DNA of 64,000 bases from Sandaracinus amylolyticus (GTDB lineage Bacteria; Myxococcota_A; Polyangia; Polyangiales; Sandaracinaceae). How positions within the stretch are numbered: position 1 is the stretch's first letter; the number at the start of each line of letters is the position of its first letter. Location of the stretch: the NCBI RefSeq assembly GCF_021631985.1, contig NZ_CP070225.1, positions 8,928,001-8,992,000 on the forward strand, written 5' to 3'. Below, one piece after another: positions 8,453 through 17,083 of the stretch. The notes under the pieces were generated by a model that did no database searches, was not told the DNA's origin, and saw nothing but the letters and a program-made list of their open reading frames with translations. A program made the position numbers and the translations under genes.

Positions 8453-9684
8453 GAGCGCATCGCCTCCATCGGCTCGAGCCGAGCGGTGAAGAGCGCGGGC
8501 CAGAGCGCGGCGACGATCGACACGATCGTCACGCCGACGAAGCCCGGCACGTAGTCGCTCGGGTCGAGGTACGGGAAGAGGAACCCCGAGAAATTCACGC
8601 CGAACACCGCCATGTCGACCGACTCCTCGGCGCCCGGCGCGAGCGGGATCCCCACCGCGCCCTGCCACGCGACGAGCAGCCCGCCGAGCACGCTGCCGAT
8701 CGCCACGCCGAGCACGCCGAGCGCGACCGCCTCGGTGAGGATCATCCGCACGAGGCGCAGCGGCGTGGTGCCGAGCGAGAGCAACATGCCGAGCTCGCGC
8801 CGTCGCTCGAAGGTCGCCATGAGCATCGTGTTCGCGACGCCCGCCGCCGCGGCGACGAACACGATCAGCAGGACGAACGTGCCGAACACGTCGGCCTGGT
8901 CGAGGACCGCCGTCATCTCGGGCGCGAGCTGGCGCCACGGGAGCACCTCGAGCTCGTCCATCGTGGGCAGCGCCGCGATCGACGACGCGAGCAGGTCCGC
9001 GCCGTCGCCCGATCCCGTGCCGCGGATCGTGAGCTCGTGCGCCATGTCGGGCATCGCGAACGTCTCCTGCGCGGTCGCGAGCGGCATCACGATGCCGGTT
9101 CGGTTCACGAGATCGAAGGGCGTGTGGAGGACGCCGGCGACGGTCACGAGATCGTTGGCGAGCGATCCGTCGGCGCCCGAGCCGACGAGGGCGAGCTCGT
9201 CGCCGACCTCGATGCCGGCGTCGCGCGCGAGCAGCGATCCCACCAGCACGGTGCGCCCACGCGGACGGCGATCGTCGGGGAGGCCCGCGAGCAGACCGCC
9301 CTCGGCGGACTCCGCGTCGACGTCGACGCCGACGACGATCACCGCGTGTCCGTCGACGTCGCGCGCCGCGAGCGCCGGTGCGTAGACCCGCGCGTAGGCC
9401 TGGGCGACACCTTCGGTCGCGCGCAGCGCAGCGAGGCGCTCTTCGGCGCGATCGATGACGAGATCGGGCGCTTGCTCCTCGCGCCATCCGGGCGCGTGCA
9501 CCTGCACGTGGCCCATCAGCGGGCCGGTGAGCGCGTCGATCGTCCAGTCGTTGCGCGCGTTGAGCAGCCCGAACGAGAGCAGCACCGCGCACTGCGCGAT
9601 CGCGATCGCCGCGAGCGTGAGCGCGGTGCGGCGCCGGCTGCGCCCGAGGTTGCGCCACGCGATGCGCGTCGTGGAGTCGATCAT
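8449..9684 (-). CDS. FtsX-type ABC transporter permease 2
   Basis: A 411-residue permease similar in layout to its neighbour. It has an N-terminal helix (residues 19-42), a periplasmic domain, then three helices from about residue 270, with the coupling motif ERRRELGMLLSLGT. It starts with an ATG overlapping the stop of the LolA-like gene (ATGA) and ends overlapping permease 1. The two permeases are only generally alike, consistent with the two halves of a LolCE-type heterodimer. Confidence 0.92.
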   Translation of the reverse strand: MIDSTTRIAWRNLGRSRRRTALTLAAIAIAQCAVLLSFGLLNARNDWTIDALTGPLMGHVQVHAPGWREEQAPDLVIDRAEERLAALRATEGVAQAYARVYAPALAARDVDGHAVIVVGVDVDAESAEGGLLAGLPDDRRPRGRTVLVGSLLARDAGIEVGDELALVGSGADGSLANDLVTVAGVLHTPFDLVNRTGIVMPLATAQETFAMPDMAHELTIRGTGSGDGADLLASSIAALPTMDELEVLPWRQLAPEMTAVLDQADVFGTFVLLIVFVAAAAGVANTMLMATFERRRELGMLLSLGTTPLRLVRMILTEAVALGVLGVAIGSVLGGLLVAWQGAVGIPLAPGAEESVDMAVFGVNFSGFLFPYLDPSDYVPGFVGVTIVSIVAALWPALFTARLEPMEAMRS

Positions 9685-10442
9685 CGGCGCTGCTCGAGCT
9701 GGGTGAGCGAGAACGTGCTCTCGGGCACCGGCGCGTCGAAGTCGATGTCGAGGTAGCGCATCTCGGTGCGATGGCCCTCGCGATCCTGGGGCTCGAGGAC
9801 CGTGCGGGTCGGGATGCGACGACCGTCGAGCTCGCGCACGTCCTCGAAGCGCATGACGCGCGCGAGCTGCATGCGGCGATCGAAGTGGCGCGCCTCGAGG
9901 GGGAGCGTTCCGTCCTCGCTCACCACGAACTCGATGCGTCGCCACAGCCCGACGACGCCGGGGCGCGCGTCGTAGCGGACGAGCCATCCGCGCGGCCGCT
10001 CGCTGCGACCGACGACCGTGCCGTCGAAGTCGGTGCGGTACGAGGTGGACTGGGTGAGATCGTCGTTCGTGAGATCGCTGCCCATCCAGCTCGAGAGCAT
10101 CATCGAGGGCGGCACGCGGATCGTGCGCGAGATGCGCGGCATGTAGTTCCAGAGGTTGCGATCGACGCGCAGCGTGGCGGTGCCCTCGTCGCGCGCCGGC
10201 GCTTCGATGACGACGAGCGCGCGATCGGTGCCGCGGGCCCAGCTGCGCATGCGCATGGTGCGGGTCTGGCGCGGCGTGACGATCGTGAGCTCGATGCGCG
10301 CGACGGTGCCGCTCGAGCGATAGAGCTCGTCGAGGCGGCGGGTGATCGTCGCGAGATCGGGCGCGGCGTCCTGGGCGTGCGTGGGCGCGATCGCCGCGAC
10401 GAAGAGCGCGAGCGGGAGCGCGAGCGCTGCGAAGGTTCGCAT
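9681..10442 (-). CDS. LolA-like periplasmic protein (outer membrane lipoprotein-sorting family)
   Basis: A 253-residue exported protein. The signal peptide ends near residue 23 (APTHAQ). The mature part matches the LolA-like family often annotated outer-membrane lipoprotein-sorting protein, with RTRTMRMRSWARGTDRALV, LWNYMPRISRTIRVPPSMM, SSWMGSDLTNDDL and the ending YLDIDFDAPVPESTFSLTQL. It is the first gene of the six-gene operon and is followed by the permeases with an ATGA overlap. In LolA-type systems such a protein shuttles a lipidic substrate across the periplasm. The strong RBS-like GAGGTGAG precedes the ATG at 10442. Confidence 0.9.
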   Translation of the reverse strand: MRTFAALALPLALFVAAIAPTHAQDAAPDLATITRRLDELYRSSGTVARIELTIVTPRQTRTMRMRSWARGTDRALVVIEAPARDEGTATLRVDRNLWNYMPRISRTIRVPPSMMLSSWMGSDLTNDDLTQSTSYRTDFDGTVVGRSERPRGWLVRYDARPGVVGLWRRIEFVVSEDGTLPLEARHFDRRMQLARVMRFEDVRELDGRRIPTRTVLEPQDREGHRTEMRYLDIDFDAPVPESTFSLTQLEQRR

Positions 10443-10467
10443 GGTCTCACCTCGTGAGTGGAACGAA

Positions 10468-10491
10468 TGACCAATTGCGCGTTTTCGGTCA
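10468..10491 (-). promoter_or_regulatory. Candidate TetR operator and promoter of the LolA/FtsX operon
   Basis: TGACC (10468-10472) and GGTCA (10487-10491) form inverted arms in one of the few AT-richer stretches of the window, about 26 bp upstream of the first operon gene. On the minus strand a TTGACG (10500-10495) directly upstream could serve as a -35 box; no convincing -10 was found. Dyads of this kind are common operators for TetR regulators, and the operon encodes one. Binding is inferred. Confidence 0.45.
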
Positions 10492-10545
10492 GTTCGTCAA
10501 GCGCGATGGTGGTGCGGTGACGGTGCGCGCGTAGGTGATCGGCTC

Positions 10546-11049
10546 GTGCACGCGCTCTACGTCGTCTCGGTCTGGCTCCACATCCTCGCGGCGATCACCT
10601 GGATCGGCGGGATGTTCTTCCTGGTGCTGGTGGTGGTGCCGTGGATGCGGCAGGGCGATCGGGCGAAGGGCGCGGCGTTCTTGCAGCAGACGGGCACGCG
10701 CTTCCGCAACGTCGGTTGGGCGTGCTTCGTGGTGCTGCTGGTGACGGGGATCTTCCAGCTCGCGATGCGCGGCGTGGAGCTCGGGGACCTGGTGGATCCG
10801 ACGTGGCTCGCGTCGCCGGTGGGCAGCGCGATCGCGCTGAAGATCGGGGTGTTCGCGATCGTGTTGGTGATCAGCGCGGTGCACGACTTCGTGCACGGTC
10901 CGCGCGCGACACGCGCAGTGCGTGAGGATCCGGGATCGCGCGAGGCCGAGCGGATGCGCCGGAGAGCGTCGATGCTGGGACGACTGAACGTCGTGCTCGC
11001 GATGGTGCTGGTGCTGCTCGGCGTGGTGATCGTGCGCGGATGGCCGTGA
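10546..11049 (+). CDS. CopD-like integral membrane protein
   Basis: A 167-residue membrane protein with about four transmembrane helices. The N-terminal helix SVWLHILAAITWIGGMFF carries the His and Trp-Ile-Gly-Gly pattern seen in the CopD/DUF4149 group of copper-resistance-D-like proteins, whose members are proposed to bind heme or copper. The third helix region contains ISAVHDFVHGP with two further His residues. Start is a GTG at 10546. It diverges from the LolA/FtsX operon and shares its roughly 100-bp promoter region. Function remains a family-level guess. Confidence 0.75.
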   Translation: MHALYVVSVWLHILAAITWIGGMFFLVLVVVPWMRQGDRAKGAAFLQQTGTRFRNVGWACFVVLLVTGIFQLAMRGVELGDLVDPTWLASPVGSAIALKIGVFAIVLVISAVHDFVHGPRATRAVREDPGSREAERMRRRASMLGRLNVVLAMVLVLLGVVIVRGWP

Positions 11050-11084
11050 AGGAATCCTCGGATTCGTGCGACGTTTGACCCTCC

Positions 11085-12269
11085 ATGCACCAGCCGAGCG
11101 CGACGTGGCCCAGGGTCTATCGCCCATCCACTCGCCAGCGCTTGTGGTACGGCACCATCTTCGCGGCCGGCGGCGTGATGGGGATCGGCCTTCCGATCGC
11201 CGCGATCCTCACGGGCCCAGCGTCCGTTCCGCTCGAGGCCGCGATGGTGGCGTTCTGCGTCTTCTTCACCGGGCTCAGCGCGTGGGGGCTCGTCACGCTC
11301 TGGCACGACCACGTCGTGCTGCACGCCGATGCGATCGCGTTCGTGCGTCTCGGCCGCGCGACCGTGCGTGTGCGCCGCGACGAGATCCTGGGCTTTCGTT
11401 TGCTCCCGGGGCCCACGCTCGTGTTCGAGCGGCACGAGGGCAAACCGGTGCGCATTTCCATGCTGTTCGGGGCGGACGCGACGCTCGAAGCGTGGTTCGC
11501 CTCGCTGCGCCACCTCGAGCGCGAGGAGTACGAGCGCGCCGAGGCGGTGCTGCTCGCGCTCGGTCCGACCCAGGTCGACTCGATGCGCGCGATGCAGAGC
11601 GCGCGTCGGATCGCGCGGGTGATCGACGTCGCCACCTTCGCCGCGGGCGCGTGGGGGATCTTCCATCCGTACCCGCGCGCGCTCGTTCTCGCGGTCCTCG
11701 CGGTCCTCCCCATCGTCGCGATGGGCGTGCTCGCGACCGGAGGCGGGAGGTACTCGCTGGACGATGGGCGGAACGATCCGAGAGCACGGCTCGTCATCCC
11801 CATGCTGATGCCCAGCGTGGTCCTCGGGCTACGCGCGCTCATCGACTTCACGACGATGGACGTCGGTGCGCTGATCGGTTGGGCCACGGCGTGCTGGGTC
11901 GGTCCCACTGTCCTCGTGGTGCTCCTCGATCCCGCCCTCCGCGCGCGCTGGTGGAAGCCGCTCCCCTTCGCGCTCCTCTTCATCGGCTACGCCGTGGCTG
12001 TGCCCGCGCACGCGAACATGATGCTGAGCTCGGGGCCCGCGACCACGACGCAGGTCGAGGTGCTCGACAAGCACGTATCGCGTGGTCAGGGCGGAGGACC
12101 GGAGCTGCGCCTCGCGGCGTGGGGCGAGCGCGACGAGGAGTCAGTGCGGGTGAATCGCGCGCTCTACGACGCGACCGAGGTCGGCGAGCGCGTGTGCATC
12201 GATCTCTACGACGGCGCGCTCGGCGCGCGCTGGTTCGTGGTGCGCGCCTGCGAGCTCACCCCGCCTTGA
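11085..12269 (+). CDS. Multi-pass membrane protein with PH-like cytoplasmic segment, function unknown
   Basis: A 394-residue protein I do not recognise. It has two hydrophobic helices near residues 24-46 and 50-72, then a soluble beta-rich stretch (HADAIAFVRLGRATVRVRRD, then LLPGPTLVFERHEGKPVR) that resembles the bacterial PH-like layout. More helices follow between about 165 and 310, and the C-terminal soluble domain ends in a VCIDLYDGALGARWFVVRAC pattern. It overlaps the convergent kinase gene by 14 bp at the 3' end. The start is the ATG at 11085; nothing suggests an enzymatic role. Confidence 0.7.
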   Translation: MHQPSATWPRVYRPSTRQRLWYGTIFAAGGVMGIGLPIAAILTGPASVPLEAAMVAFCVFFTGLSAWGLVTLWHDHVVLHADAIAFVRLGRATVRVRRDEILGFRLLPGPTLVFERHEGKPVRISMLFGADATLEAWFASLRHLEREEYERAEAVLLALGPTQVDSMRAMQSARRIARVIDVATFAAGAWGIFHPYPRALVLAVLAVLPIVAMGVLATGGGRYSLDDGRNDPRARLVIPMLMPSVVLGLRALIDFTTMDVGALIGWATACWVGPTVLVVLLDPALRARWWKPLPFALLFIGYAVAVPAHANMMLSSGPATTTQVEVLDKHVSRGQGGGPELRLAAWGERDEESVRVNRALYDATEVGERVCIDLYDGALGARWFVVRACELTPP

Positions 12270-15200
12270 GCTTCAGCGTCTCTCCACCCCCGAACATCCG
12301 CGGCTGCATCCGGAACCCCGGCGCGACCACGCGCAGCGCGCCGTCCTCGTCGGTCACGCCCTCGCCCACGAAGTACGAGCGCGCCTCGGGCGACACCATC
12401 CCGCGCAGCTCGCCGAGCCGCGCCCGCGCCGCCGCGCCGTACAGCGAATATCCGTGCAGGTCCGCCTGCACCGCGCAGTCCTCGAGCGACGCGCGCCCTC
12501 CGATCGAGTCTCCGCGCCGCAGCCGCACCGCCGCGTCCAACAGGCCGCCCCAGATCGGCCCGTAGGGCAGCGGATGTTTGCCCAGCTTGCGCGCGATCTT
12601 CGCGACGCGCCGCAGCCCGCTGGTGTCGCCGTGGTCGGCGCACGCGAGCCACAAGCGCCCTTCGAGCGCCTGCATCTCGGCGCCCCACGTGACCACCCAG
12701 CCGACCGACGTGCGCTGCACCCGCGCGAGCCGCGCGAGGTGCTCGCGCAGCTCGGGCACGCCCGCGCCGCGATGCAGGTCGATCTCGGCGTCGGCGCGCA
12801 CCCGATACCAGTCGTTGCCGCCCCAGCGACCGAGCGCGCTCTCGGACACCCGATCGAGCTCGAGCCGTGCCGCATCCGGTCCGTCCTGCAGCAACGGACC
12901 GAGGTTCGCGGCGAGCGTCGCCGTCGTCTCGAGATACACGTTGCCGCGCCACACCGCGTCGCGCCGCAGTCGCACCAGCTCGCGCCGCAGCGCATCGATG
13001 CGTCCGAGGTAGCGCTGGCACCCGAGCACGAACACGGCGACCTGCGACGCGTTCGCGACGCGCTGCTGCGGCTCCTCGCTCCAGATCGACTCGCCTTCGC
13101 GGAAGAGCGCGATCGCCGCCTGGAATCGCCCCGAGAAATAACAGCGGATCGCGTCGCCGATCCGCAGCCACGCGCGGTGCTCGATCGCGCTGTCGCCCTC
13201 GAAGAGCTGGTGCGCGAGCTGTGATGCGCGCATCGCGTGCTCGATCCCCGACGCGTCGAACGTCAGCGAGATCCCCGCCTCGCGGCACAAGCAGAGCCCG
13301 AGCATCGCGCGGTCGCGGGTGCGCAGCGCGAGCACGAGCGTGCGCGCGTGGAGCCACGTCGCGAGCAGCGGGTCGAGGATCGGCAGGTGCATGAACGCCG
13401 TCATGTAGAGACGGTGCTCGGCCGCGGAGCGCGCGGGCGCCGCGCCGTCGACGTGCGTGGGCAGGCCGAACATGCGCAGCCGCGTGCGGTGCCAGAGATA
13501 CGCGATCGCCGTGGCGATGCGCGAGCGCGGCACCGTGACGCCCACGTCGCGACACAGGCGTCGCAGCAGATCGAGCGCCTGGGTGACGTGGCCGCTGATC
13601 GAGAGCTGCTCGAGCGCGCGGGTGCGCAGCTCGAGCGCGCATCCGGCGTCGGTCGTCGCGTCCGCCGCGGCGAGGAAGCCCTGTGCCGCCTCGAGCGCGC
13701 CGCGCCCTGCGTTCGAGAGCGCGCCCGCGAGCGCGAGCCGCAGCCCGAGCTCGCGTGGACCGTCGTGACGACCGAGCTCGAGCGCGAACCGATAGAGCTC
13801 GGCCGCGCGATCGAACGCGAGCGTGCGCTCGGCGCGTCGCGCCGCGGCCTCCGCGGCCTGCGCCGCGCGCTCGCTGTGCCCCGCGGCCGCGAGGTGCCGC
13901 ACGAGCTCGAGCGTGCTGTCGTCGTCGCCCGCCACGCGCGAGAGCGCATCGGCGAGCGCGGCGTGCACGCTCGTCTTCGCCGGCTGGGTGAGCCCGGCCT
14001 CGACCGCCTCGCGGATGCGATCGTGCCAGGGCTCGAGGCGTCCTCCCTCGGCGCGCGCGCGCAGCAGCTGCGCGCCCACGAGGTCGTCGAGGGCCGTGGC
14101 ACAACGCGCCCGCGGCAGCCCCGCGGCAGCCTCGATCACCTCGCGCGAGAGCGGCACGCCGGCGACGCACACGAGCTCGAGCACCGAGCGCGCATCGTCG
14201 GCGAGGGAGCGCGCGCGCTCGCGGATCACGTCGTCGAGGCGCAGCGTGGCGTCGCGATCGCCGAGCCGATGCAGCAGCTGATGCAGGAACATCGGGTGAC
14301 CGCCGCTCTCGCGCACGATCTCGTCGAGCGCGCCGGCCTCCGCGCCCGCCTGCGAGAGCTCGCCCGCCAGCGCGCGCGTCTCGCTCTCGGTCAGTCGTCC
14401 GAGCGCGACCGTGGTCGACTGGAACGAGGGCGCGGTCTGGAAGGTCGTGGTCGTCTCGGTCGACAGCGCCTCGTTCGTCGGCAGCCCGCGCTGGGTGATC
14501 ACGAGCACGAGCGGAGGCGAGTCGGGGTGCGTCGCGAGATCGCCGAAGAGCAGATCGCTGTCGCGATCGGCCCAGTGCCAGTCGTCGATCGCGATGACGA
14601 TGGGCCCCTCGCGCGAGAGGTTGCGCAGGAGCTCGCGGAACGCGTCGAACGCCTCGCGGCGCATGCGCTCGGGGTTGCGGGTGTCGGGCGCTCCGTCGGT
14701 CGCGACGAGGTCCGCGATGCTCTCGACGCGCGCGAGCACCGGGAACACGCGCACCAGCGCGGGCACGCTCGGTGGCACGAGCCACCGCACCTGCGCGGTG
14801 CCGCGGGTCTCCTCGAGCCGCCGCAGGTGCCGCGTGAGCGCGTCGATCACGCCGTCCCACGCCTTGTAGGGCACGAGCTCGTTCGCGTAGCAGCGCCCGG
14901 TGAGCCGCACGACGTCGGCGTGCGCGTGCTGCACGTCCTCGAGGAAGCGCCGCACCAGCGCGCTCTTGCCGACGCCCGACTCGCCGACGACGCGCAGCAC
15001 GATCGGTCTTCCGCGCCGGCGATGTTGATCGAACGCGGTGCGCAGCACGCGCAGCTCGCTGTCGCGACCGACGAACGGCACCGACGCCGCGGGCTCGCGC
15101 AGCACCGCTTCGGTGACCGGGGTCCCCGCCACCCGCAGGATCGACGCGAGCTCGGGGCGCTCGGCGGGATCGGGCGCGAGCATCTCGACGACGAGCGCGT

Positions 15201-16077
15201 CGAGATCGGCGGGGCAGGGCACCATCGCCGAGGGCCACGGCGGCGCCTCCTCGGCCTTGCGGGCGAGCACGCGCACCGGTGGGCCGTCGAAGGGCACGAC
15301 GCCGGTGATCGCCTCGAAGAGCATCGCGCCGATCGAGTACCAGTCCGCCGCCGGGCCGACCGCTTCGCCGGTCGCCTGCTCGGGCGCCATGTACACGACC
15401 GTGCCCTCGATCGCGCGTCGCGTCGCGGTCGAGCCACCGAGGTGCGGGCGCGCGATGCCGAAGTCGATCAGCACGACGCGGCCCTCGGGCGTGACGAGCA
15501 CGTTCGACGGCTTGAGGTCGCGGTGCACGTGCCCTGCGGCGTGCAGCGCGGCGACGCCCGACGCGAGCTGACCGAGCGAGTGCCGGAGTCGGTGCTCGTC
15601 GTAGCCGCTCGGCGGCCGCGCCGTGGTGCGCGCGAGCGGATCGATCGAGCGGGTCGCGCTCGGTCGTGCGTCGTCGGCGAGCGGCGACTGCGACGAGTCG
15701 AGCTCGATGCGCAGCGTGTCGTCGGCCGAGGGCGTGCTCGGCGGGCGCGAGCGCGACGTGTGGCGGCCGCGGACCCACGTCAGCAGGTCGACGCCGTGCA
15801 CGCGCTCCATCGTGAAGAACCACTCGCCGGCTTCGCCGAAGAGCTCGCCGAGGCGCACGAGGTTCGGATGGCGCAGGTCCGCGAGCGTGCGGAACTCGCG
15901 CTTGAAGTGATAGACGCTCTGCGCGCTCGGCGCGTCGCGCATGACCTTCAGCGCGACGACCGTGCCCTGCTCGCGATCGTGGGCCTCGTAGACGATGCCC
16001 ATGCCGCCGCGGCCGAGCACGCCCGTGATCTCGAACCTGCCGCGCAGCAGATGGCCAGGCGCCAGTGAGAGATCCAC
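12256..16077 (-). CDS. Ser/Thr protein kinase fused to AAA ATPase and helical repeats (PknK-like)
   Basis: A 1273-residue cytoplasmic signalling protein. The kinase domain (about residues 12-305) has glycine loop GRGGMG, Lys in VVALKVM, catalytic HRDLKPSN, DFG in LIDFGIA, and MAPE. About 60 Ser/Thr/Pro/Arg-rich residues interrupt it after the hinge (around 107-165). Next is an ATPase module with Walker A GESGVGKSALV and a Walker B-like IVIAIDDWHWAD. The rest is helical, TPR-like repeats. This is the bacterial kinase-AAA-TPR architecture resembling PknK and common in myxobacteria. No dedicated output domain is seen. Confidence 0.95.
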   Translation of the reverse strand: MDLSLAPGHLLRGRFEITGVLGRGGMGIVYEAHDREQGTVVALKVMRDAPSAQSVYHFKREFRTLADLRHPNLVRLGELFGEAGEWFFTMERVHGVDLLTWVRGRHTSRSRPPSTPSADDTLRIELDSSQSPLADDARPSATRSIDPLARTTARPPSGYDEHRLRHSLGQLASGVAALHAAGHVHRDLKPSNVLVTPEGRVVLIDFGIARPHLGGSTATRRAIEGTVVYMAPEQATGEAVGPAADWYSIGAMLFEAITGVVPFDGPPVRVLARKAEEAPPWPSAMVPCPADLDALVVEMLAPDPAERPELASILRVAGTPVTEAVLREPAASVPFVGRDSELRVLRTAFDQHRRRGRPIVLRVVGESGVGKSALVRRFLEDVQHAHADVVRLTGRCYANELVPYKAWDGVIDALTRHLRRLEETRGTAQVRWLVPPSVPALVRVFPVLARVESIADLVATDGAPDTRNPERMRREAFDAFRELLRNLSREGPIVIAIDDWHWADRDSDLLFGDLATHPDSPPLVLVITQRGLPTNEALSTETTTTFQTAPSFQSTTVALGRLTESETRALAGELSQAGAEAGALDEIVRESGGHPMFLHQLLHRLGDRDATLRLDDVIRERARSLADDARSVLELVCVAGVPLSREVIEAAAGLPRARCATALDDLVGAQLLRARAEGGRLEPWHDRIREAVEAGLTQPAKTSVHAALADALSRVAGDDDSTLELVRHLAAAGHSERAAQAAEAAARRAERTLAFDRAAELYRFALELGRHDGPRELGLRLALAGALSNAGRGALEAAQGFLAAADATTDAGCALELRTRALEQLSISGHVTQALDLLRRLCRDVGVTVPRSRIATAIAYLWHRTRLRMFGLPTHVDGAAPARSAAEHRLYMTAFMHLPILDPLLATWLHARTLVLALRTRDRAMLGLCLCREAGISLTFDASGIEHAMRASQLAHQLFEGDSAIEHRAWLRIGDAIRCYFSGRFQAAIALFREGESIWSEEPQQRVANASQVAVFVLGCQRYLGRIDALRRELVRLRRDAVWRGNVYLETTATLAANLGPLLQDGPDAARLELDRVSESALGRWGGNDWYRVRADAEIDLHRGAGVPELREHLARLARVQRTSVGWVVTWGAEMQALEGRLWLACADHGDTSGLRRVAKIARKLGKHPLPYGPIWGGLLDAAVRLRRGDSIGGRASLEDCAVQADLHGYSLYGAAARARLGELRGMVSPEARSYFVGEGVTDEDGALRVVAPGFRMQPRMFGGGETLKLKAG

Positions 16078-16218
16078 AGCGGAGGATTGTAGTCGTTCTG
16101 CCCGTCGTTTCGTGCGCCGATCCTCACGTGCGTCGCGCGCTCACGAGAGGCGCGCGAGTCCCACACGCTGCATCACGAAGCTGCGCCCGCGCGCTCGCTT
16201 GGTGCATCCTCGCGCGCC

Positions 16219-16629
16219 ATGCGTGCCCATCTCGCTCCGTTCCTGTGCCTCGTCGCGCTCTCGCTCGTCGCCTGTGGAAACGACGACACCGAAGCCGACC
16301 GCGTCGGTGTCGCCGCCGAGTGCACCGTCGACGCCGACTGTCCGGTGATCGAGTGCGACGTCGAGCCGTGCCCGGTGCTCGCGTGCCTGACCCAGTTCGC
16401 CGGGGGCTACTGCGGCATCGCGGACTGCACCGCGGACATCGACTGCCCCGAGGGCTCGGCGTGCGTCGCCCACGACGACGGCCGCAACTACTGCTTCCGG
16501 CTCTGCGCGAACAAGCCGGAGTGCAACCTGCGCCGCTCGGTCGACGTCGAGGCGAACTGCTCGTCGAGCGTCGAGTTCGTCGAGCCGCAGACGCTGCGCG
16601 CGTGCGTCCCGCCCTCGTCGGGCATCTGA
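16219..16629 (+). CDS. Cys-rich small lipoprotein
   Basis: A 136-residue protein with a signal peptide ending in lipobox SLVAC (Cys19). The mature part has about fourteen Cys in spaced pairs (CTVDADCPVIECDVEPC, CTADIDCPEGSACV, CANKPECN), a disulfide-rich pattern like the Dickkopf/EGF-type modules of myxobacterial surface proteins. Function unknown. Only 4 bp separate it from the next gene, so it probably heads a three-gene unit with the two membrane proteins downstream. Confidence 0.75.
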   Translation: MRAHLAPFLCLVALSLVACGNDDTEADRVGVAAECTVDADCPVIECDVEPCPVLACLTQFAGGYCGIADCTADIDCPEGSACVAHDDGRNYCFRLCANKPECNLRRSVDVEANCSSSVEFVEPQTLRACVPPSSGI

Positions 16630-16633
16630 TCGC

Positions 16634-17083
16634 GTGGATCCGCGCGAGCGCGCGTTCGTGATCGTGCTCTCGATCGTCGTGCTCGGCGCGACGCTCTCGC
16701 CGCTCCTGCGTCATCCCGACGAGGACTCGTTCCCGCTCAGCACGTACCCGATGTTCTCGCACGCACGGCCGCGCGAGCTGGTGATGGTGCACGCGCTCGG
16801 GCTCGACGACGCGGGCGCGCGCACGCCGCTGCCGCCGATGATCAGCGCGGCGAACCGCGAGGTGCTGCAGTCGATGGCGACGCTGCAGCACGCGGTGCGT
16901 GGAGGCCGGGCGCGCGCGCAGTGCGAGGAGATCGCGGCGCGCGTCGCGGCCGACGATGGGCTCGATCACGTGGTGGGCGTCGAGATCGCGACCGACACGT
17001 TCGACGTCGTCGCGTACTTCGAGGAGGACCGCACCGAGCCGCTCGCGCGCGACGTGCACGTGTCGTGTCGGGTGCCGCGATGA
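16634..17083 (+). CDS. Single-helix membrane-anchored protein paired with HTTM-like gene
   Basis: A 149-residue protein starting with GTG. Residues 8-26 form one membrane helix, followed by a short conserved-looking segment (LSTYPMFSHARP) and a soluble periplasmic or extracytoplasmic domain. I do not know a function. It overlaps the downstream HTTM-like gene by ATGA, so the two are translationally coupled and likely act together. The SxYPMFS segment recalls small proteins found beside HTTM or DoxX-type genes; that resemblance is a recollection, not a search. Confidence 0.65.
   Translation: MDPRERAFVIVLSIVVLGATLSPLLRHPDEDSFPLSTYPMFSHARPRELVMVHALGLDDAGARTPLPPMISAANREVLQSMATLQHAVRGGRARAQCEEIAARVAADDGLDHVVGVEIATDTFDVVAYFEEDRTEPLARDVHVSCRVPR

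Noticed and set aside
13237-16068. Long plus-strand open frame antisense to the kinase-AAA gene
   Set aside because: Its composition is dominated by Arg/Glu/Asp/His as expected from the complement of a GC-rich gene. It has no recognisable domain and the opposite strand carries clear kinase motifs.
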